From BCD1 sp965230565 (GTDB lineage: Bacteria > Bacteroidota > Bacteroidia > Chitinophagales > Saprospiraceae): a stretch of DNA of 64,000 nt. The notes beneath the pieces are model-generated. The model ran no database searches. It was given only the letters and a program-made list of their open reading frames with translations, and was not told the origin of the DNA. The translations under genes were made by a program, and so were the position numbers. Below are positions 1-8,183 of this stretch, one piece after another. The stretch lies in assembly GCA_965230565.1 (NCBI GenBank), contig CBDDLH010000005.1, positions 186,001-250,000 on the forward strand, read 5' to 3'. Numbering within the stretch: position 1 is the stretch's first letter; every line of letters starts with the position of its first letter.

Positions 1-900
1 GTGTGTAGATTCATCGTAAACATTGTGAGCATATTTAGCCGGCATCGTTTCAAATCTGCCTGCCGCAATATACTCTTCTGCTTTTTTCCAGTTGATGGCT
101 GCGATGAAGTCTTTATCGTTTTGTGATGCGTTTACTTCTAAAAGGGTGTTGGCCTCCTCTGTATTGTAGGAAGAGAAGAACATCCAGCCATGTGATTTGC
201 CTCTACCAGGGTGTGCAAGGTCAAAGTTGAAACCTGGCATCAGCACCTGGAATTCAATATTCATGTGTCCTGTCTCAGGATCGACTTTGATGAATGACAA
301 GGCACCTTTGAAATTGCCTTTGTATTCTTCGATTGGAATGTCACGCTGAGGAACAGGAACACCAAAACGGGTACCGGCTACTACATATTCGGTGTTTTCC
401 GTTACGAATGCAGAACTGTGGTTACCCGCACTGTTTGGGATCTCGATGATCTCTGTAGTTTCGAATGTTTTCAAATCTACCTTTGCGATACGTGGTGTGT
501 TATTCGCATTGATGAAACACCACCTTCCATCGATTACACCCTCCGTTTGAGAAAGGTCCGGGTGGTGTGAATCATCCCATGGAATGAACCCGTGTGAAGT
601 GTTGAGCATTGGCTTTGTTTCTTCATTGAAACCGTAAGCTTTCTCTGCGTCAACAGAGAATACAGGAATTACCTTGAATAATCTTCCTGAGGGCAATCCA
701 TGAATAGCGAGCTGACCGCTGAAACCGCCGGAAATAAACCCGTAATATTCATCGAGCTCGCCGGGAGCGACAAATGCTTTATCGGCTGCGCTTCCACCAA
801 TGGCACCGCTATTGGAATTGCCGCCCTGTGAACAGCTTGAAAGAGCCCACATGCTTGCAAAGATCAGCGAAAAGGCGATCGTTTTTAATATTGATCTCAT
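1..900 (-). CDS. nosZ: Nitrous-oxide reductase, N-terminal part (runs off window)
   Basis: First 300 residues of NosZ, the periplasmic copper enzyme that reduces N2O to N2. The start at 900 gives a Sec-type signal peptide ending in a lipobox-like LSSC, with no twin-arginine motif, as in clade II (Sec-dependent) NosZ. Visible family motifs are the paired histidines in WDDSHHPDLSQTEG (CuZ ligands), the stretch RWCFINANNTPRIAKVDL, and GKSHGWMFFSSYNTEEAN. The propeller continues beyond base 1, so the CuA domain is not in the window. It is third in a minus-strand set after a cytochrome c and a FAS1 lipoprotein, 46 bp from the latter, so it is probably co-transcribed and driven from the FNR-like promoter near 2.2 kb. 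Confidence 0.93.
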   Translation of the reverse strand, partial: MRSILKTIAFSLIFASMWALSSCSQGGNSNSGAIGGSAADKAFVAPGELDEYYGFISGGFSGQLAIHGLPSGRLFKVIPVFSVDAEKAYGFNEETKPMLNTSHGFIPWDDSHHPDLSQTEGVIDGRWCFINANNTPRIAKVDLKTFETTEIIEIPNSAGNHSSAFVTENTEYVVAGTRFGVPVPQRDIPIEEYKGNFKGALSFIKVDPETGHMNIEFQVLMPGFNFDLAHPGRGKSHGWMFFSSYNTEEANTLLEVNASQNDKDFIAAINWKKAEEYIAAGRFETMPAKYAHNVYDESTH

Positions 901-946
901 ATTAAATTTTGTTTTTTTTGTTCGAAAATGATTTCCTTTCTGATGT

Positions 947-1519
947 CTATTTCGGTAAAATGACTTCATCAATGACGTTGATGATCCCGTTGGATGTCTG
1001 GATTGTGCCAAGTACTTTCTTCCCGTCGACCAGGACATCCTCACCTTCAACGGTTACCTCCAGGTAATCTCCGGTGGCCATGTAAAGTTTGCGTCCTTTT
1101 TCAGCTTCTTTTTTTAAGGCTTCCGGAGTGTAGGAGCCTGGTGCTGCGTGACGGGTAAGAATGTTGGCGAGTGTGGCTTTGTTTTCCGGTTTCAGCAAAT
1201 CTTCAACCGTACCTTCCGGCAGTTTGTCGAAGGCTGCATTAACCGGTGCAAAAACAGTTAACGGTCCCGCGTTGACCAAAACATGCTCGATCTCAGCAGC
1301 CTGAACAGCCGCAACGAGCGTTGAATGGTCAGCTGAACCTGCCGCAACCTGTAAAATGTTTTTAGCGGAAACATCGTCCTGGACAGAGGCTTGTCCTTTA
1401 GGCGTGTTGGCTTCGTAATTGGCAGAGTTGTCTGCCGCATTGTTCTGTTGGCCACCTGAGTTACAGGCAACCAAAAACAGCCCGCATGATAGCAGGAACA
1501 ATAGGATTTTGATTCTCAT
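947..1519 (-). CDS. Fasciclin (FAS1) domain lipoprotein
   Basis: 190 residues. Signal peptide with lipobox LVAC (Cys19), then a low-complexity linker and one FAS1 domain from about residue 52 to the end. Both conserved boxes are visible: PLTVFAPVNAAFDKLP and, near the C-terminus, SNGIINVIDEVILP. FAS1 domains mediate adhesion or protein-protein contacts. Small FAS1 lipoproteins beside nosZ are, to my recollection, common in Bacteroidota nos clusters, which suggests an accessory role there, but no activity can be read from the sequence. It lies between the cytochrome c gene (159 bp upstream) and nosZ (46 bp downstream) in the same direction. Confidence 0.9.
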   Translation of the reverse strand: MRIKILLFLLSCGLFLVACNSGGQQNNAADNSANYEANTPKGQASVQDDVSAKNILQVAAGSADHSTLVAAVQAAEIEHVLVNAGPLTVFAPVNAAFDKLPEGTVEDLLKPENKATLANILTRHAAPGSYTPEALKKEAEKGRKLYMATGDYLEVTVEGEDVLVDGKKVLGTIQTSNGIINVIDEVILPK

Positions 1520-1678
1520 CTTTGTTCGGTTTATAACGTTTTAAAATATTCAATTCAAGCTCAGTTAGTTTGGTTTTTGGGTAATTGCGGTTAGGTCAAT
1601 TGAGCCTTATTGAAATGTTTTTGGATTCGAACAAGATTTACATTTGAAAATTAGGGAGCTGAGTTGGTAATACTGGCT

Positions 1679-2149
1679 CTAAAGGGTTCTGAAGTATTCC
1701 AGAATGGCACGTGCCTGTTCTTCCGTTAAGCCCTGATTTGCCATTGGAGCACCATTGAATTCAATCAATAATTTCTTGGCAATAGGGTCCTCTTTAACCA
1801 TTTTTTCCGGATCGAGGATCATATTCATGATCCAGGCTGGATTTCTTCTTTCCATGATGCCGGCTGGTGCAGGTCCTACAAACTTTTTATCTGGTTTATG
1901 ACAGGCGGTACACATGGCCTCATAAACCTCTTTTCCTTCTGCTACCAAGGCATCGTCAATGGCCTCAGGAAGCGTAATGGCTTCAGTGATCGGGCCTACT
2001 CCAATGTTATCCATGGGGTCGACTTCATCGGGAATCATGGACTTTGGTGCGGGTTTTGGTCCGTCTGATGAAGTATCCGCCGATCCTCCGCCGCAGGAGT
2101 ATAAGAGAGAAAGCACTAGCCCGAAGAAGATCAATTTGCTTAATTTCAT
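1679..2149 (-). CDS. Mono-heme cytochrome c lipoprotein
   Basis: 156 residues. Lipobox LYSC (Cys19), an acidic Pro-rich linker, then a small class I cytochrome c fold. The heme-binding motif is C80-T-A-C83-H84, and a probable axial Met136 sits in GAPMANQG just before the C-terminal helix. First gene of the cytochrome c - FAS1 - nosZ set, so it is a plausible periplasmic electron donor to NosZ (inference from context). The upstream region carries two FNR-like dyads and a TAnnTTTG element. Confidence 0.88.
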   Translation of the reverse strand: MKLSKLIFFGLVLSLLYSCGGGSADTSSDGPKPAPKSMIPDEVDPMDNIGVGPITEAITLPEAIDDALVAEGKEVYEAMCTACHKPDKKFVGPAPAGIMERRNPAWIMNMILDPEKMVKEDPIAKKLLIEFNGAPMANQGLTEEQARAILEYFRTL

Positions 2150-2211
2150 GGTGTTTAAAGTCTGATTAAATAATTAAGGATAAATTTGTCTTAAATATAT
2201 TAACTATGGCA

Positions 2212-2219
2212 CAAAGGTA
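2212..2219 (-). promoter_or_regulatory. Bacteroidota -7 promoter element for the nos set
   Basis: On the minus strand this reads TACCTTTG, an exact match to the Bacteroidota -7 consensus TAnnTTTG, 62 bp before the cytochrome c start. The implied transcription start is near 2208. No good -33 TTTG is visible, which fits an activator-dependent promoter. Confidence 0.55.
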
Positions 2220-2243
2220 ATTTATTTGCCGTTCGTCTAAGCA

Positions 2244-2255
2244 TGATAAATGTCA
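2244..2255. promoter_or_regulatory. FNR/CRP-family binding site (proximal)
   Basis: TGATAAATGTCA matches TGA-N6-TCA, the half-site arrangement of FNR/CRP-family regulators. Its centre (2249.5) lies about 41.5 bp upstream of the start predicted from the TAnnTTTG element, the classical position for class II activation. Confidence 0.5.
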
Positions 2256-2266
2256 TAAAATTGTGG

Positions 2267-2278
2267 TGACTTATATCA
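2267..2278. promoter_or_regulatory. FNR/CRP-family binding site (distal)
   Basis: TGACTTATATCA, a second TGA-N6-TCA dyad, centred 23 bp (about two helical turns) upstream of the first. Read outward it is close to the full FNR consensus TTGAT-N4-ATCAA. Confidence 0.5.
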
Positions 2279-2544
2279 ACCGGGGAAAAATTGCTGAAGT
2301 CATTGGAGATTGCCTGAAATTTAATTTGGCTCAATAGGGAAATAGAGTGAATAAAATGGTTGTTGGGACTCCATATGAGTCATTCTGAATTACGCCTTTT
2401 GAGGATGCTTTTAGGAACTCCGGAGGAATAGTATTTTTTGGTTTATCGTGAAAATGTATTGGAAATTGTAATGAAAAAAAAGTATTGATTTCCCGATGAT
2501 TAAATTTTAATGATTTGATATTATCTTCGTCCAAATTTAAAATT

Positions 2545-3603
2545 ATGGCAAGTATAATTAGTGGAATTCAACAGATGGGTGTAGGTGTGTCTGACCTGCA
2601 TGAAGCATGGAAATGGTATCGCCAGCATTTTGGTATGGATATTCGTGTTTTCGAAGATGAAGCAATTGCAGAATTAATGTTGCCGCACACGAATGGGCAA
2701 CCGAGAAAACGTTATGCTGCCCTGGCCATGAACATGCAAGGCGGGGGAGGCTTTGAGATCTGGCAGCACACCGGGAAAACGCCGGAACCCTGCGGTTTTC
2801 AGATTCTGTTAGGGGATCTCGGGATCAACATTGCCAAAGTCAAATCCAGAGATGTCAGACTTGCGCATAAAAATTTTGTTGAAAAAGGTTTGGATGTATT
2901 GACCAATGTGGTCACCGACCCGTCCGGCAATGAAAACTTTTTTATTAAAGACCCTTATGGAAATATCTTCCAGATCGTAAAAGAGGATTATTTTTTCCAA
3001 AAAGAAAAATCTGTAAACGGAGGAATTTACGGTGCCATCATCGGGGTGACAGATTTTGAAAAGGCCAAAACCGTTTATTGCGATATCCTTGGTTACGATG
3101 AGATCGTATATGATGAGGAAGGTAAGTTTGAAGACCTGAATGGTGTGCCCGGAGGAGAAGAAACCATGCGCCGGGTATTGTTAAGACACAGCGAAGAAAG
3201 AACAGGACCGTTCTCCAAATTATTCGGTCCGTCACAGATAGAACTCATTTCTGTCAAAAGCCGGGAACCACGGAAAATTTACGAAGGCAGGATTTGGGGA
3301 GATCCGGGCTTTATCCATTTATGTTTTGACATTCAGGGAATGGATGCTCTTAGGGAGAAATGTACCCAAAAAGGTTTCCCTTTCACCGTCGACAGTGCCG
3401 ACAGTTTTGATATGGGTGTCGCTGCCGGACATTTTGCTTACATCGAAGACCGTGATGGCACGCTGATAGAATTTGTGGAAACCCACCGCTTACCCATCAT
3501 TAAAAAAGTAGGTTGGTACATGAACCTCAACAGACGCAAACTCGGCCAACGCCTACCCAACTGGATGGTAAAAACCGTTGCCTGGGGGCGGATTAGGGAT
3601 TGA
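2545..3603 (+). CDS. Two-domain VOC (glyoxalase/dioxygenase fold) protein
   Basis: 352 residues from the ATG at 2545; an in-frame ATG 30 bp upstream lacks support. Two vicinal-oxygen-chelate modules follow one another. The first starts IQQMGVGVSDLHEAWKWYRQHFG and ends with DPYGNIFQIV. The second starts YGAIIGVTDFEKAKTVYCDILGY and ends with DRDGTLIEFVETH. The terminal Glu of each module and His residues such as in GFIHLCFD are in positions usual for metal ligands. The substrate is unknown; the family includes glyoxalases, extradiol dioxygenases and hydroxyphenylpyruvate dioxygenase-like enzymes. It stands alone on the plus strand. Confidence 0.8.
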   Translation: MASIISGIQQMGVGVSDLHEAWKWYRQHFGMDIRVFEDEAIAELMLPHTNGQPRKRYAALAMNMQGGGGFEIWQHTGKTPEPCGFQILLGDLGINIAKVKSRDVRLAHKNFVEKGLDVLTNVVTDPSGNENFFIKDPYGNIFQIVKEDYFFQKEKSVNGGIYGAIIGVTDFEKAKTVYCDILGYDEIVYDEEGKFEDLNGVPGGEETMRRVLLRHSEERTGPFSKLFGPSQIELISVKSREPRKIYEGRIWGDPGFIHLCFDIQGMDALREKCTQKGFPFTVDSADSFDMGVAAGHFAYIEDRDGTLIEFVETHRLPIIKKVGWYMNLNRRKLGQRLPNWMVKTVAWGRIRD

Positions 3604-3640
3604 TTTCAGTCCACAGTCTTCAGTCCACAGTTTTCAGTTA

Positions 3641-3673
3641 GCAGTACCAGTTGGCAGTGGGTTTTGGAGTGAG
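3641..3673. repeat. Short intergenic repeat (GTACCAGT/GGCAGTGGG family)
   Basis: The words AGTACCAGTT and CAGTGGGTTTTGGAGTGAG recur at 5680-5710, and in reverse complement with the order changed at 16793-16814. Each copy lies in an otherwise empty intergenic stretch; two of the three adjoin the 14-16 bp palindrome described below. Confidence 0.5.
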
Positions 3674-3821
3674 AGAGGGATGTGTTTTTTCAAAGAAGCC
3701 TTAAATAAACAAAGAAAACTCTTTGAACCTTTTAAACTCCTTAAACTCCTTGAACCTGAAACAACATCAAACAACATCTAACACGAGCCTGCGAGTATGA
3801 ATCCCCGAGCGCAGCGAGCCC

Positions 3822-4409
3822 TCACTGCTTCTTCCAAATCTCAAATACCTTCGCCTGAGAGGGTCTGTTCCTGGGAACTTCCCGTAATGGTTCGCATAGT
3901 TTAAGTGTGTGATGGCATTCTTTGGGTAGTTGTTGATATAATTCTGTGCCTTTGGTTTTCCAGGCGATCATTTTGTCGCTCACTTCTTTGACAATTCTGG
4001 CAGGGTTGCCCACAACGAGGCTTCGTGGAGGGATTTTTTCTCCTGATTTTACAAATGCCAGAGCTCCTATGATACTTTCTTTGCCGATTTCTGCTTCATC
4101 CATGATTACTGCATTCATGCCAATGAGCACATTTTCTCCGATGGTGCCACCATGGATTATTGCCCCGTGACCGATGTGAGCTCCCTTTTTTAGCGTAGTC
4201 GTTGTGCCGGGGAACATATGAATGGTGCAATTCTCCTGCACATTACATCCGTCTTCAATGATGATCTCTCCCCAATCTCCGCGGATGGCAGCACTAGGAC
4301 CAACATAAACATCTTTACCAATGATGACATTGCCGATTACAGCAGCCTGTGGATGAATAAAAGCGGACTCATGGATAACCGGGCGAAACCCGTTGAATTC
4401 GTAGATCAT
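3822..4409 (-). CDS. PaaY-type gamma-carbonic-anhydrase-like hexapeptide protein
   Basis: 195 residues of left-handed beta-helix hexapeptide repeats (residues about 15-150) plus a C-terminal helical tail. The metal-site histidines typical of the gamma-CA family are present in CTIHMF and in HIGHGAIIHG. The order HIGHGAIIHGGTIGENVLIGMNAVIMD closely resembles PaaY, a thioesterase/carbonic-anhydrase-like protein of phenylacetate catabolism. No other paa gene is nearby, so the role could also be a generic gamma-CA or a transferase. The start at 4409 is the only sensible ATG. Confidence 0.82.
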   Translation of the reverse strand: MIYEFNGFRPVIHESAFIHPQAAVIGNVIIGKDVYVGPSAAIRGDWGEIIIEDGCNVQENCTIHMFPGTTTTLKKGAHIGHGAIIHGGTIGENVLIGMNAVIMDEAEIGKESIIGALAFVKSGEKIPPRSLVVGNPARIVKEVSDKMIAWKTKGTELYQQLPKECHHTLKLCEPLREVPRNRPSQAKVFEIWKKQ

Positions 4410-4417
4410 AATCGTTG

Positions 4418-4435
4418 CCCGGATTTCAGTCCGGG
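4418..4435. repeat. Short dyad upstream of the hexapeptide gene
   Basis: CCCGGA-TTTCAG-TCCGGG forms a 6-bp-arm hairpin 8 bp before the minus-strand start at 4409. A similar dyad, CACAGACT-TT-AGTCTGTG, follows the next gene (5558-5575). No T-run follows either, so neither looks like a classical terminator. Confidence 0.4.
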
Positions 4436-4654
4436 AATTTTAATTGAGAAAAAACAAATTTACAATAATCTCTTCGACAAGGCAAAACCTGATGCTCTCC
4501 CTCTGGCTAGAGCAAAGGTGTCGCCTTGAAGTATTCTATCATTCAATTTTCCATCCTGCTACTCTTCCATTTTTATAAAAAAAACTATCTTCGACCATAT
4601 CCTTTTTTGGGCTAAAACGTTATAATTTAAGTATTTCCTAATTACCTCCTAAAC

Positions 4655-5557
4655 ATGGCACAATACAGATGGTCTTATACTGGTCTTCATGGAAAGCGCT
4701 ACATCGTTGGCCTTTTTCACGGGCCCAAGACCGGCCATCTGATGATTTATGTGAATTCCAAAATCGTCCAGATTGATTTTAAGGTGTTTGAGGAAAAAAT
4801 GTACAGTTTTTTCCTTGAAGAAGATCTGTGTGAAATAAGTATAAAAAAGAAAAACGGAGGCTATGCTTATGATTTTCAGATCAATAAGGAAGCCGATACT
4901 CCGCTTAACCGAAAGCGGAAGGCTTTAAATAAGGTCAACCGAAACAGGATAATAGCCATGTTTGCAGGACTGGTTGTTTTTCTTGCCATCATTATTTCCT
5001 TTGGGATCAGTCAAAAGCGAAAAAAAGAACGGGAAAAGGAAAGATACCTTCAGGAGATGCTGGCCAGAAAAAATGTTGTATCTACCGCTACCATCGACTC
5101 TGTTAAATGGGACGGGAATCAGGCGAGTTTTTATTTCAAGTTTAATGAAGGGGAGTTTCAACGGTCAAGGATCGTCTCTATTGATAAGACTTCGATGGAT
5201 CTATACACTCAGGGTTTACCGGTACTTAAGGGAGATGAATTCATGGTGTCCTATTACCCCTGGAATGATTCGACGAGTCTGAAACTGGATGAGCCTACCA
5301 ATTTGCAGCTGGCCAATTATATGTACAGGGCTTTTGAGCAAGAACAAAAAAATCAATCCCATTTGACTGAAGAGGAACTACGTTGCCGGGTGAAATGTGC
5401 CTTCAGAGTCAGTGGTCTTCCTGGTCTGGCTGATGTTTATTTTCAGAATGAGACCAGTGAATCGAACCCCTGGCATAACGAGCTGACCTACAATAAGCTT
5501 GTCAGAGATATTCCTTTTCAGGAAGCCTTTAACGAGTATTGCCTGCCGGGCCAGTAG
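4655..5557 (+). CDS. Hypothetical single-span membrane protein
   Basis: 300 residues, not recognised. An N-terminal cytoplasmic-looking region of about 100 residues begins with GxHGKRYxVGLFHGPKTGH and is beta-rich. One clear transmembrane helix lies near residues 103-120, followed immediately by a strongly basic stretch (KRKKEREKERY) and then a soluble domain of about 170 residues. No catalytic motif was found. The nearest genes on both sides are on the opposite strand, so it is monocistronic. Confidence 0.7.
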   Translation: MAQYRWSYTGLHGKRYIVGLFHGPKTGHLMIYVNSKIVQIDFKVFEEKMYSFFLEEDLCEISIKKKNGGYAYDFQINKEADTPLNRKRKALNKVNRNRIIAMFAGLVVFLAIIISFGISQKRKKEREKERYLQEMLARKNVVSTATIDSVKWDGNQASFYFKFNEGEFQRSRIVSIDKTSMDLYTQGLPVLKGDEFMVSYYPWNDSTSLKLDEPTNLQLANYMYRAFEQEQKNQSHLTEEELRCRVKCAFRVSGLPGLADVYFQNETSESNPWHNELTYNKLVRDIPFQEAFNEYCLPGQ

Positions 5558-5897
5558 CACAGACTTTAGTCTGTGACCCTCTGCGCACTTTGCTCAGTTT
5601 CTAGTCTTCAATCATTCAGTTATGATAGAAATACTATTTTGTCAAAAAATAGTATTTCTTAAACCAGCAACCAGCAACCAGTACCAGTTCACAGTGGGTT
5701 TGGGAGTGAGCGAAGAGCTTAACCTTTGCCGTTTGTGTGTCTAGCCACTCAACTTCTACATTCAGAATTCTGCTGTTGGGTATTCTGTTGTTCTGTTAGT
5801 TATGTGAAAATTACTCCAAAAGCCCCTGACAGAACCGCAGAATATCGAATATCCAATATCGAATAATGAAGTTTTTTTACCAGCAACCAGCAACCCC
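5558..5897. other. Intergenic stretch with hairpins and repeats
   Basis: No gene seen. It holds the dyad CACAGACT-TT-AGTCTGTG (5558-5575), the repeated palindrome at 5627-5659, the short repeat at 5680-5710, and several CCAGCAACCAGCAACC words. Confidence 0.6.
5627..5659. repeat. Repeated palindrome, copy 1
   Basis: Perfect 14-bp arms AGAAATACTATTTT / AAAATAGTATTTCT around a 5-base loop. Nearly the same palindrome recurs at 16749-16781, also between genes and beside the same short flanking repeat. This suggests a dispersed REP- or MITE-like element rather than a private terminator. Confidence 0.75.
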
Positions 5898-6350
5898 TTA
5901 CTCCTCCTCCACAGCCACATACATTTTCTCAATCCTTCTCATCGGGCCGTGGCAGGTGACTTCGTGGCAGTTCATACAGGAGGTGATCACATCGTTATAG
6001 GCTTCGACTCTGTTTGCAGTAGTACTCTGTTCAAGTGCTTCCATTGATAATAAAAATGCTTCGGCATAACTCTGAAAACCTTTTTCCTTCATGCTTTCTT
6101 TGGTTGGAGTAGCAGAATGAATAGTTTTATAATCAGAGATCTTTTCCCAGTCAATATCGCTGTTGATATCATCTTTGAGTGCAGTCAGTTCATCTGCCAT
6201 TTGTCTCATCAGCAGGGCCAGTTCACTGTCGCCGTTAGGATTGAGGGAAGCTTGTTTTACCACCGGTTCCTCTTGTTGATCACTAATAGGTTCGGTTTCG
6301 CAGCTGAATAGGAATAGTCCCAAAAGGAAAACTGAAATCAGGTATTTCAT
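5898..6350 (-). CDS. Lipoprotein with C-terminal heme-binding CxxCH (cytochrome c'-like)
   Basis: 150 residues from the internal Met at 6350, chosen because it begins a good signal peptide (MKYLISVFLLGLFLFSC, lipobox LFSC); the longer ORF starts 27 bp upstream. The body is predicted helical and ends with C-M-N-C-H, near the C-terminus. This is the layout of cytochrome c' / c556-type four-helix proteins, where the heme motif is in the last helix. A second CH follows a few residues later (VTCHGP). Redox partner unknown; no adjacent gene is co-directional. Confidence 0.6.
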   Translation of the reverse strand: MKYLISVFLLGLFLFSCETEPISDQQEEPVVKQASLNPNGDSELALLMRQMADELTALKDDINSDIDWEKISDYKTIHSATPTKESMKEKGFQSYAEAFLLSMEALEQSTTANRVEAYNDVITSCMNCHEVTCHGPMRRIEKMYVAVEEE

Positions 6351-6505
6351 ATTTATCAATGTATAATGTTTCGGCAAAAATATTTGTAAAAAACTGATAG
6401 AAGAAAAATTTTTACTTTTTTTTAATTCGTTTTAAACCATTGTCGGGGTGGGTAGTCAAAAAACCGTAACTTAAAACCTACCTTTTGCAGACGTTACGAA
6501 AACTT

Positions 6506-7045
6506 ATGACAGACGAACAAATACTGGATATGCTTGCAGATCAGTCTCAGGCGGAACGAGGGTTCCGGATGCTGATGGAAAAATATCAGGAACGCCTGTA
6601 TTGGCATATCCGGCGAATGGTAGTAACTCATGAGGATGCCAATGACGTTTTGCAGAATTGCCTGGTAAAAGTATTTCGGGGAATCAGTCGTTTTCAGGGC
6701 AAATCATCCCTGTATACCTGGTTGTACCGCATTGCGACAAACGAAGCGATTACCTTTTTGAAAAAACAAAAAAAACACAGCGCCGCTTCTTTCCATGATG
6801 AGGCCAATACTTTGGAAAACCAGTTGGTGGCCGATCCGTTTTTTGATGAAGATGAAATTCAGCTGAAGTTGCGTAAAGCTCTTGATGAGTTGCCCGAGAA
6901 GCAGCGGATCGTTTTTAACATGAGGTATTATGATGAGATGAGCTATAACGATATGTCGGAAGTGCTAGGTACTTCCGTGGGTGCCTTAAAAGCATCATAT
7001 CATCATGCCGCCAAAAAAATTGAACACTATTTAAAGAATAATTAA
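6506..7045 (+). CDS. ECF-family RNA polymerase sigma factor
   Basis: 179 residues from the ATG at 6506; a TTG 21 bp upstream would add seven residues. Sigma region 2 is recognisable (MLMEKYQERLYWHIRRMV, then DANDVLQNCLVKVF and YTWLYRIATNEAITFLKK). Region 4 follows with LPEKQRIVFNMRYYDEMSYNDMSEVLGTS. It is followed after 14 bp by a protein that should act as the membrane-bound anti-sigma partner and then by a Spy-like protein, a common Bacteroidota envelope-stress arrangement (inference). Confidence 0.92.
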   Translation: MTDEQILDMLADQSQAERGFRMLMEKYQERLYWHIRRMVVTHEDANDVLQNCLVKVFRGISRFQGKSSLYTWLYRIATNEAITFLKKQKKHSAASFHDEANTLENQLVADPFFDEDEIQLKLRKALDELPEKQRIVFNMRYYDEMSYNDMSEVLGTSVGALKASYHHAAKKIEHYLKNN

Positions 7046-7059
7046 TTGCACTATTTATA

Positions 7060-7579
7060 ATGAACAGAAAGCATGAGATACGGAAAGAACTTGAGGACAT
7101 AGCTCCGATGCTTTCCGATTTAAAAGACAAAAAAGAAGGCTTCCGGATACCGGAAAACTACTTTGAAAAGATGCAGGACGAGGTGATGAACAAAATCAAT
7201 TCTGATGTTGATCTCAAGGTAGTTCACCGGGAAGCCCGAACCTTCTCCCTTTCCGGGCGCCGTGTTTGGCTCAAAGTAGCCGGATTTGCATTGGTACTCG
7301 CCGCTGCGGCCTATTTTCTTATTCCTGCTCTGAGTAGTGAAGGAGCAGAAAATGGCTATCTGGCCGGTCTTACTCCTGATGAAGCTTCGGAATATGTGAA
7401 CAATAACCTGGATGAGTTTGAATTGGAGGAGATGCTTAGAGGTGGCTCAGGTGGACCCTTCAGAGTTGTTCACGACCCAGCCTGCACAGGAAGACAACTC
7501 CCAGGAACAAATTATGGAAGAATACATCGATGATATTCTGGATGATTTTGATCTGGAAGAACTCGAGGAAATGTTATAA
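7060..7579 (+). pseudogene. Putative anti-sigma/regulatory membrane protein, frameshifted near its end
   Basis: Begins NRKHEIRKELEDIAPMLSDLKDKK, then IPENYFEKMQDEV and one transmembrane helix around residues 69-88. The reading frame ends at 7533. Shifting by one base near 7436-7445 restores an acidic tail (VAQVDPSEL... through DDILDDFDLEELEEML) that stops at 7579. The tail repeats the style of the acidic segment just before the shift (VNNNLDEFELEEML), supporting one ancestral frame. It could be a real mutation or a one-base sequencing error. Position between a sigma factor and a Spy-like gene suggests an anti-sigma role; no sequence family was recognised. Confidence 0.65.
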
Positions 7580-7612
7580 AGTAATCCAAAAATTAAAATT
7601 AAACTTCTACGA

Positions 7613-8074
7613 ATGAAAAAGTTGATGATTATTGCACTAATGTTCCTTGTTGGGAGTGTCAGCCTTTTGGCTCAGCCCAATAACAGGAAACAAAAGATCA
7701 ATGCAGCCAAGGTGGCCTATATAACCGACCGGCTGGATTTTTCTGAAAAAGAAGCGGCTGCGTTTTGGCCGGTTTACAACAAATTTGAGGCTGAGAAAAA
7801 AGCCATCAATAAAAAGTATGCGGTTAATAATGATCGGGATTTTATGACCGATGAAGAAGCGGAAAAGGCCATGCTCGATCGCCTGCAGATGGAAGAGGAA
7901 ATCAATAAACTCAAACGCAATTATTATTGGGAATTTAAAAAGATTATTCCCCCGCGGAAGATAGCCTTGTTGAATAAGGCCGAGCGTGAGTTTAAGAAAA
8001 TGGTACTCAACCGCAGCATGCAGAACCGCCGAAATCAAAACCAGCAAAGACCAAGACCGGGAGGTCGAAATTAA
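7613..8074 (+). CDS. Spy/CpxP-like periplasmic protein
   Basis: 153 residues. Cleavable signal peptide (MKKLMIIALMFLVGSVSLLAQ), then a highly charged helical body with ITDRLDFSEKEAAAFWPVYN and DRLQMEEEINKLKRNYY, ending in a basic Asn/Arg/Gln-rich tail. This fits the small helical LTxxQ-like periplasmic sensors/chaperones that accompany sigma-24 type regulators. Third gene of the sigma set and followed by a strong terminator. Function inferred from fold and context only. Confidence 0.7.
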   Translation: MKKLMIIALMFLVGSVSLLAQPNNRKQKINAAKVAYITDRLDFSEKEAAAFWPVYNKFEAEKKAINKKYAVNNDRDFMTDEEAEKAMLDRLQMEEEINKLKRNYYWEFKKIIPPRKIALLNKAEREFKKMVLNRSMQNRRNQNQQRPRPGGRN

Positions 8075-8143
8075 ACTCTGGCGGAATTATAATCCAAAAA
8101 GGTTTATTAACCTTTATTTTAAAAAGCTGTGAAAACATGACTG

Positions 8144-8183
8144 ATCCCAAATTTTGACATTTGTCAAAATTTGGGATTTTTTT
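8144..8183 (+). terminator. Strong intrinsic terminator after the sigma-factor set
   Basis: Perfect 16-bp arms (8144-8159 and 8162-8177) around a 2-base gap, running into a T-rich tail at 8178-8183. It lies 69 bp after the Spy-like gene. Confidence 0.85.

Noticed and set aside
2331..2534. 67-codon minus-strand ORF between the cytochrome c and VOC genes
   Set aside because: Low-complexity sequence over the promoter area of the VOC gene; no homology recognised.
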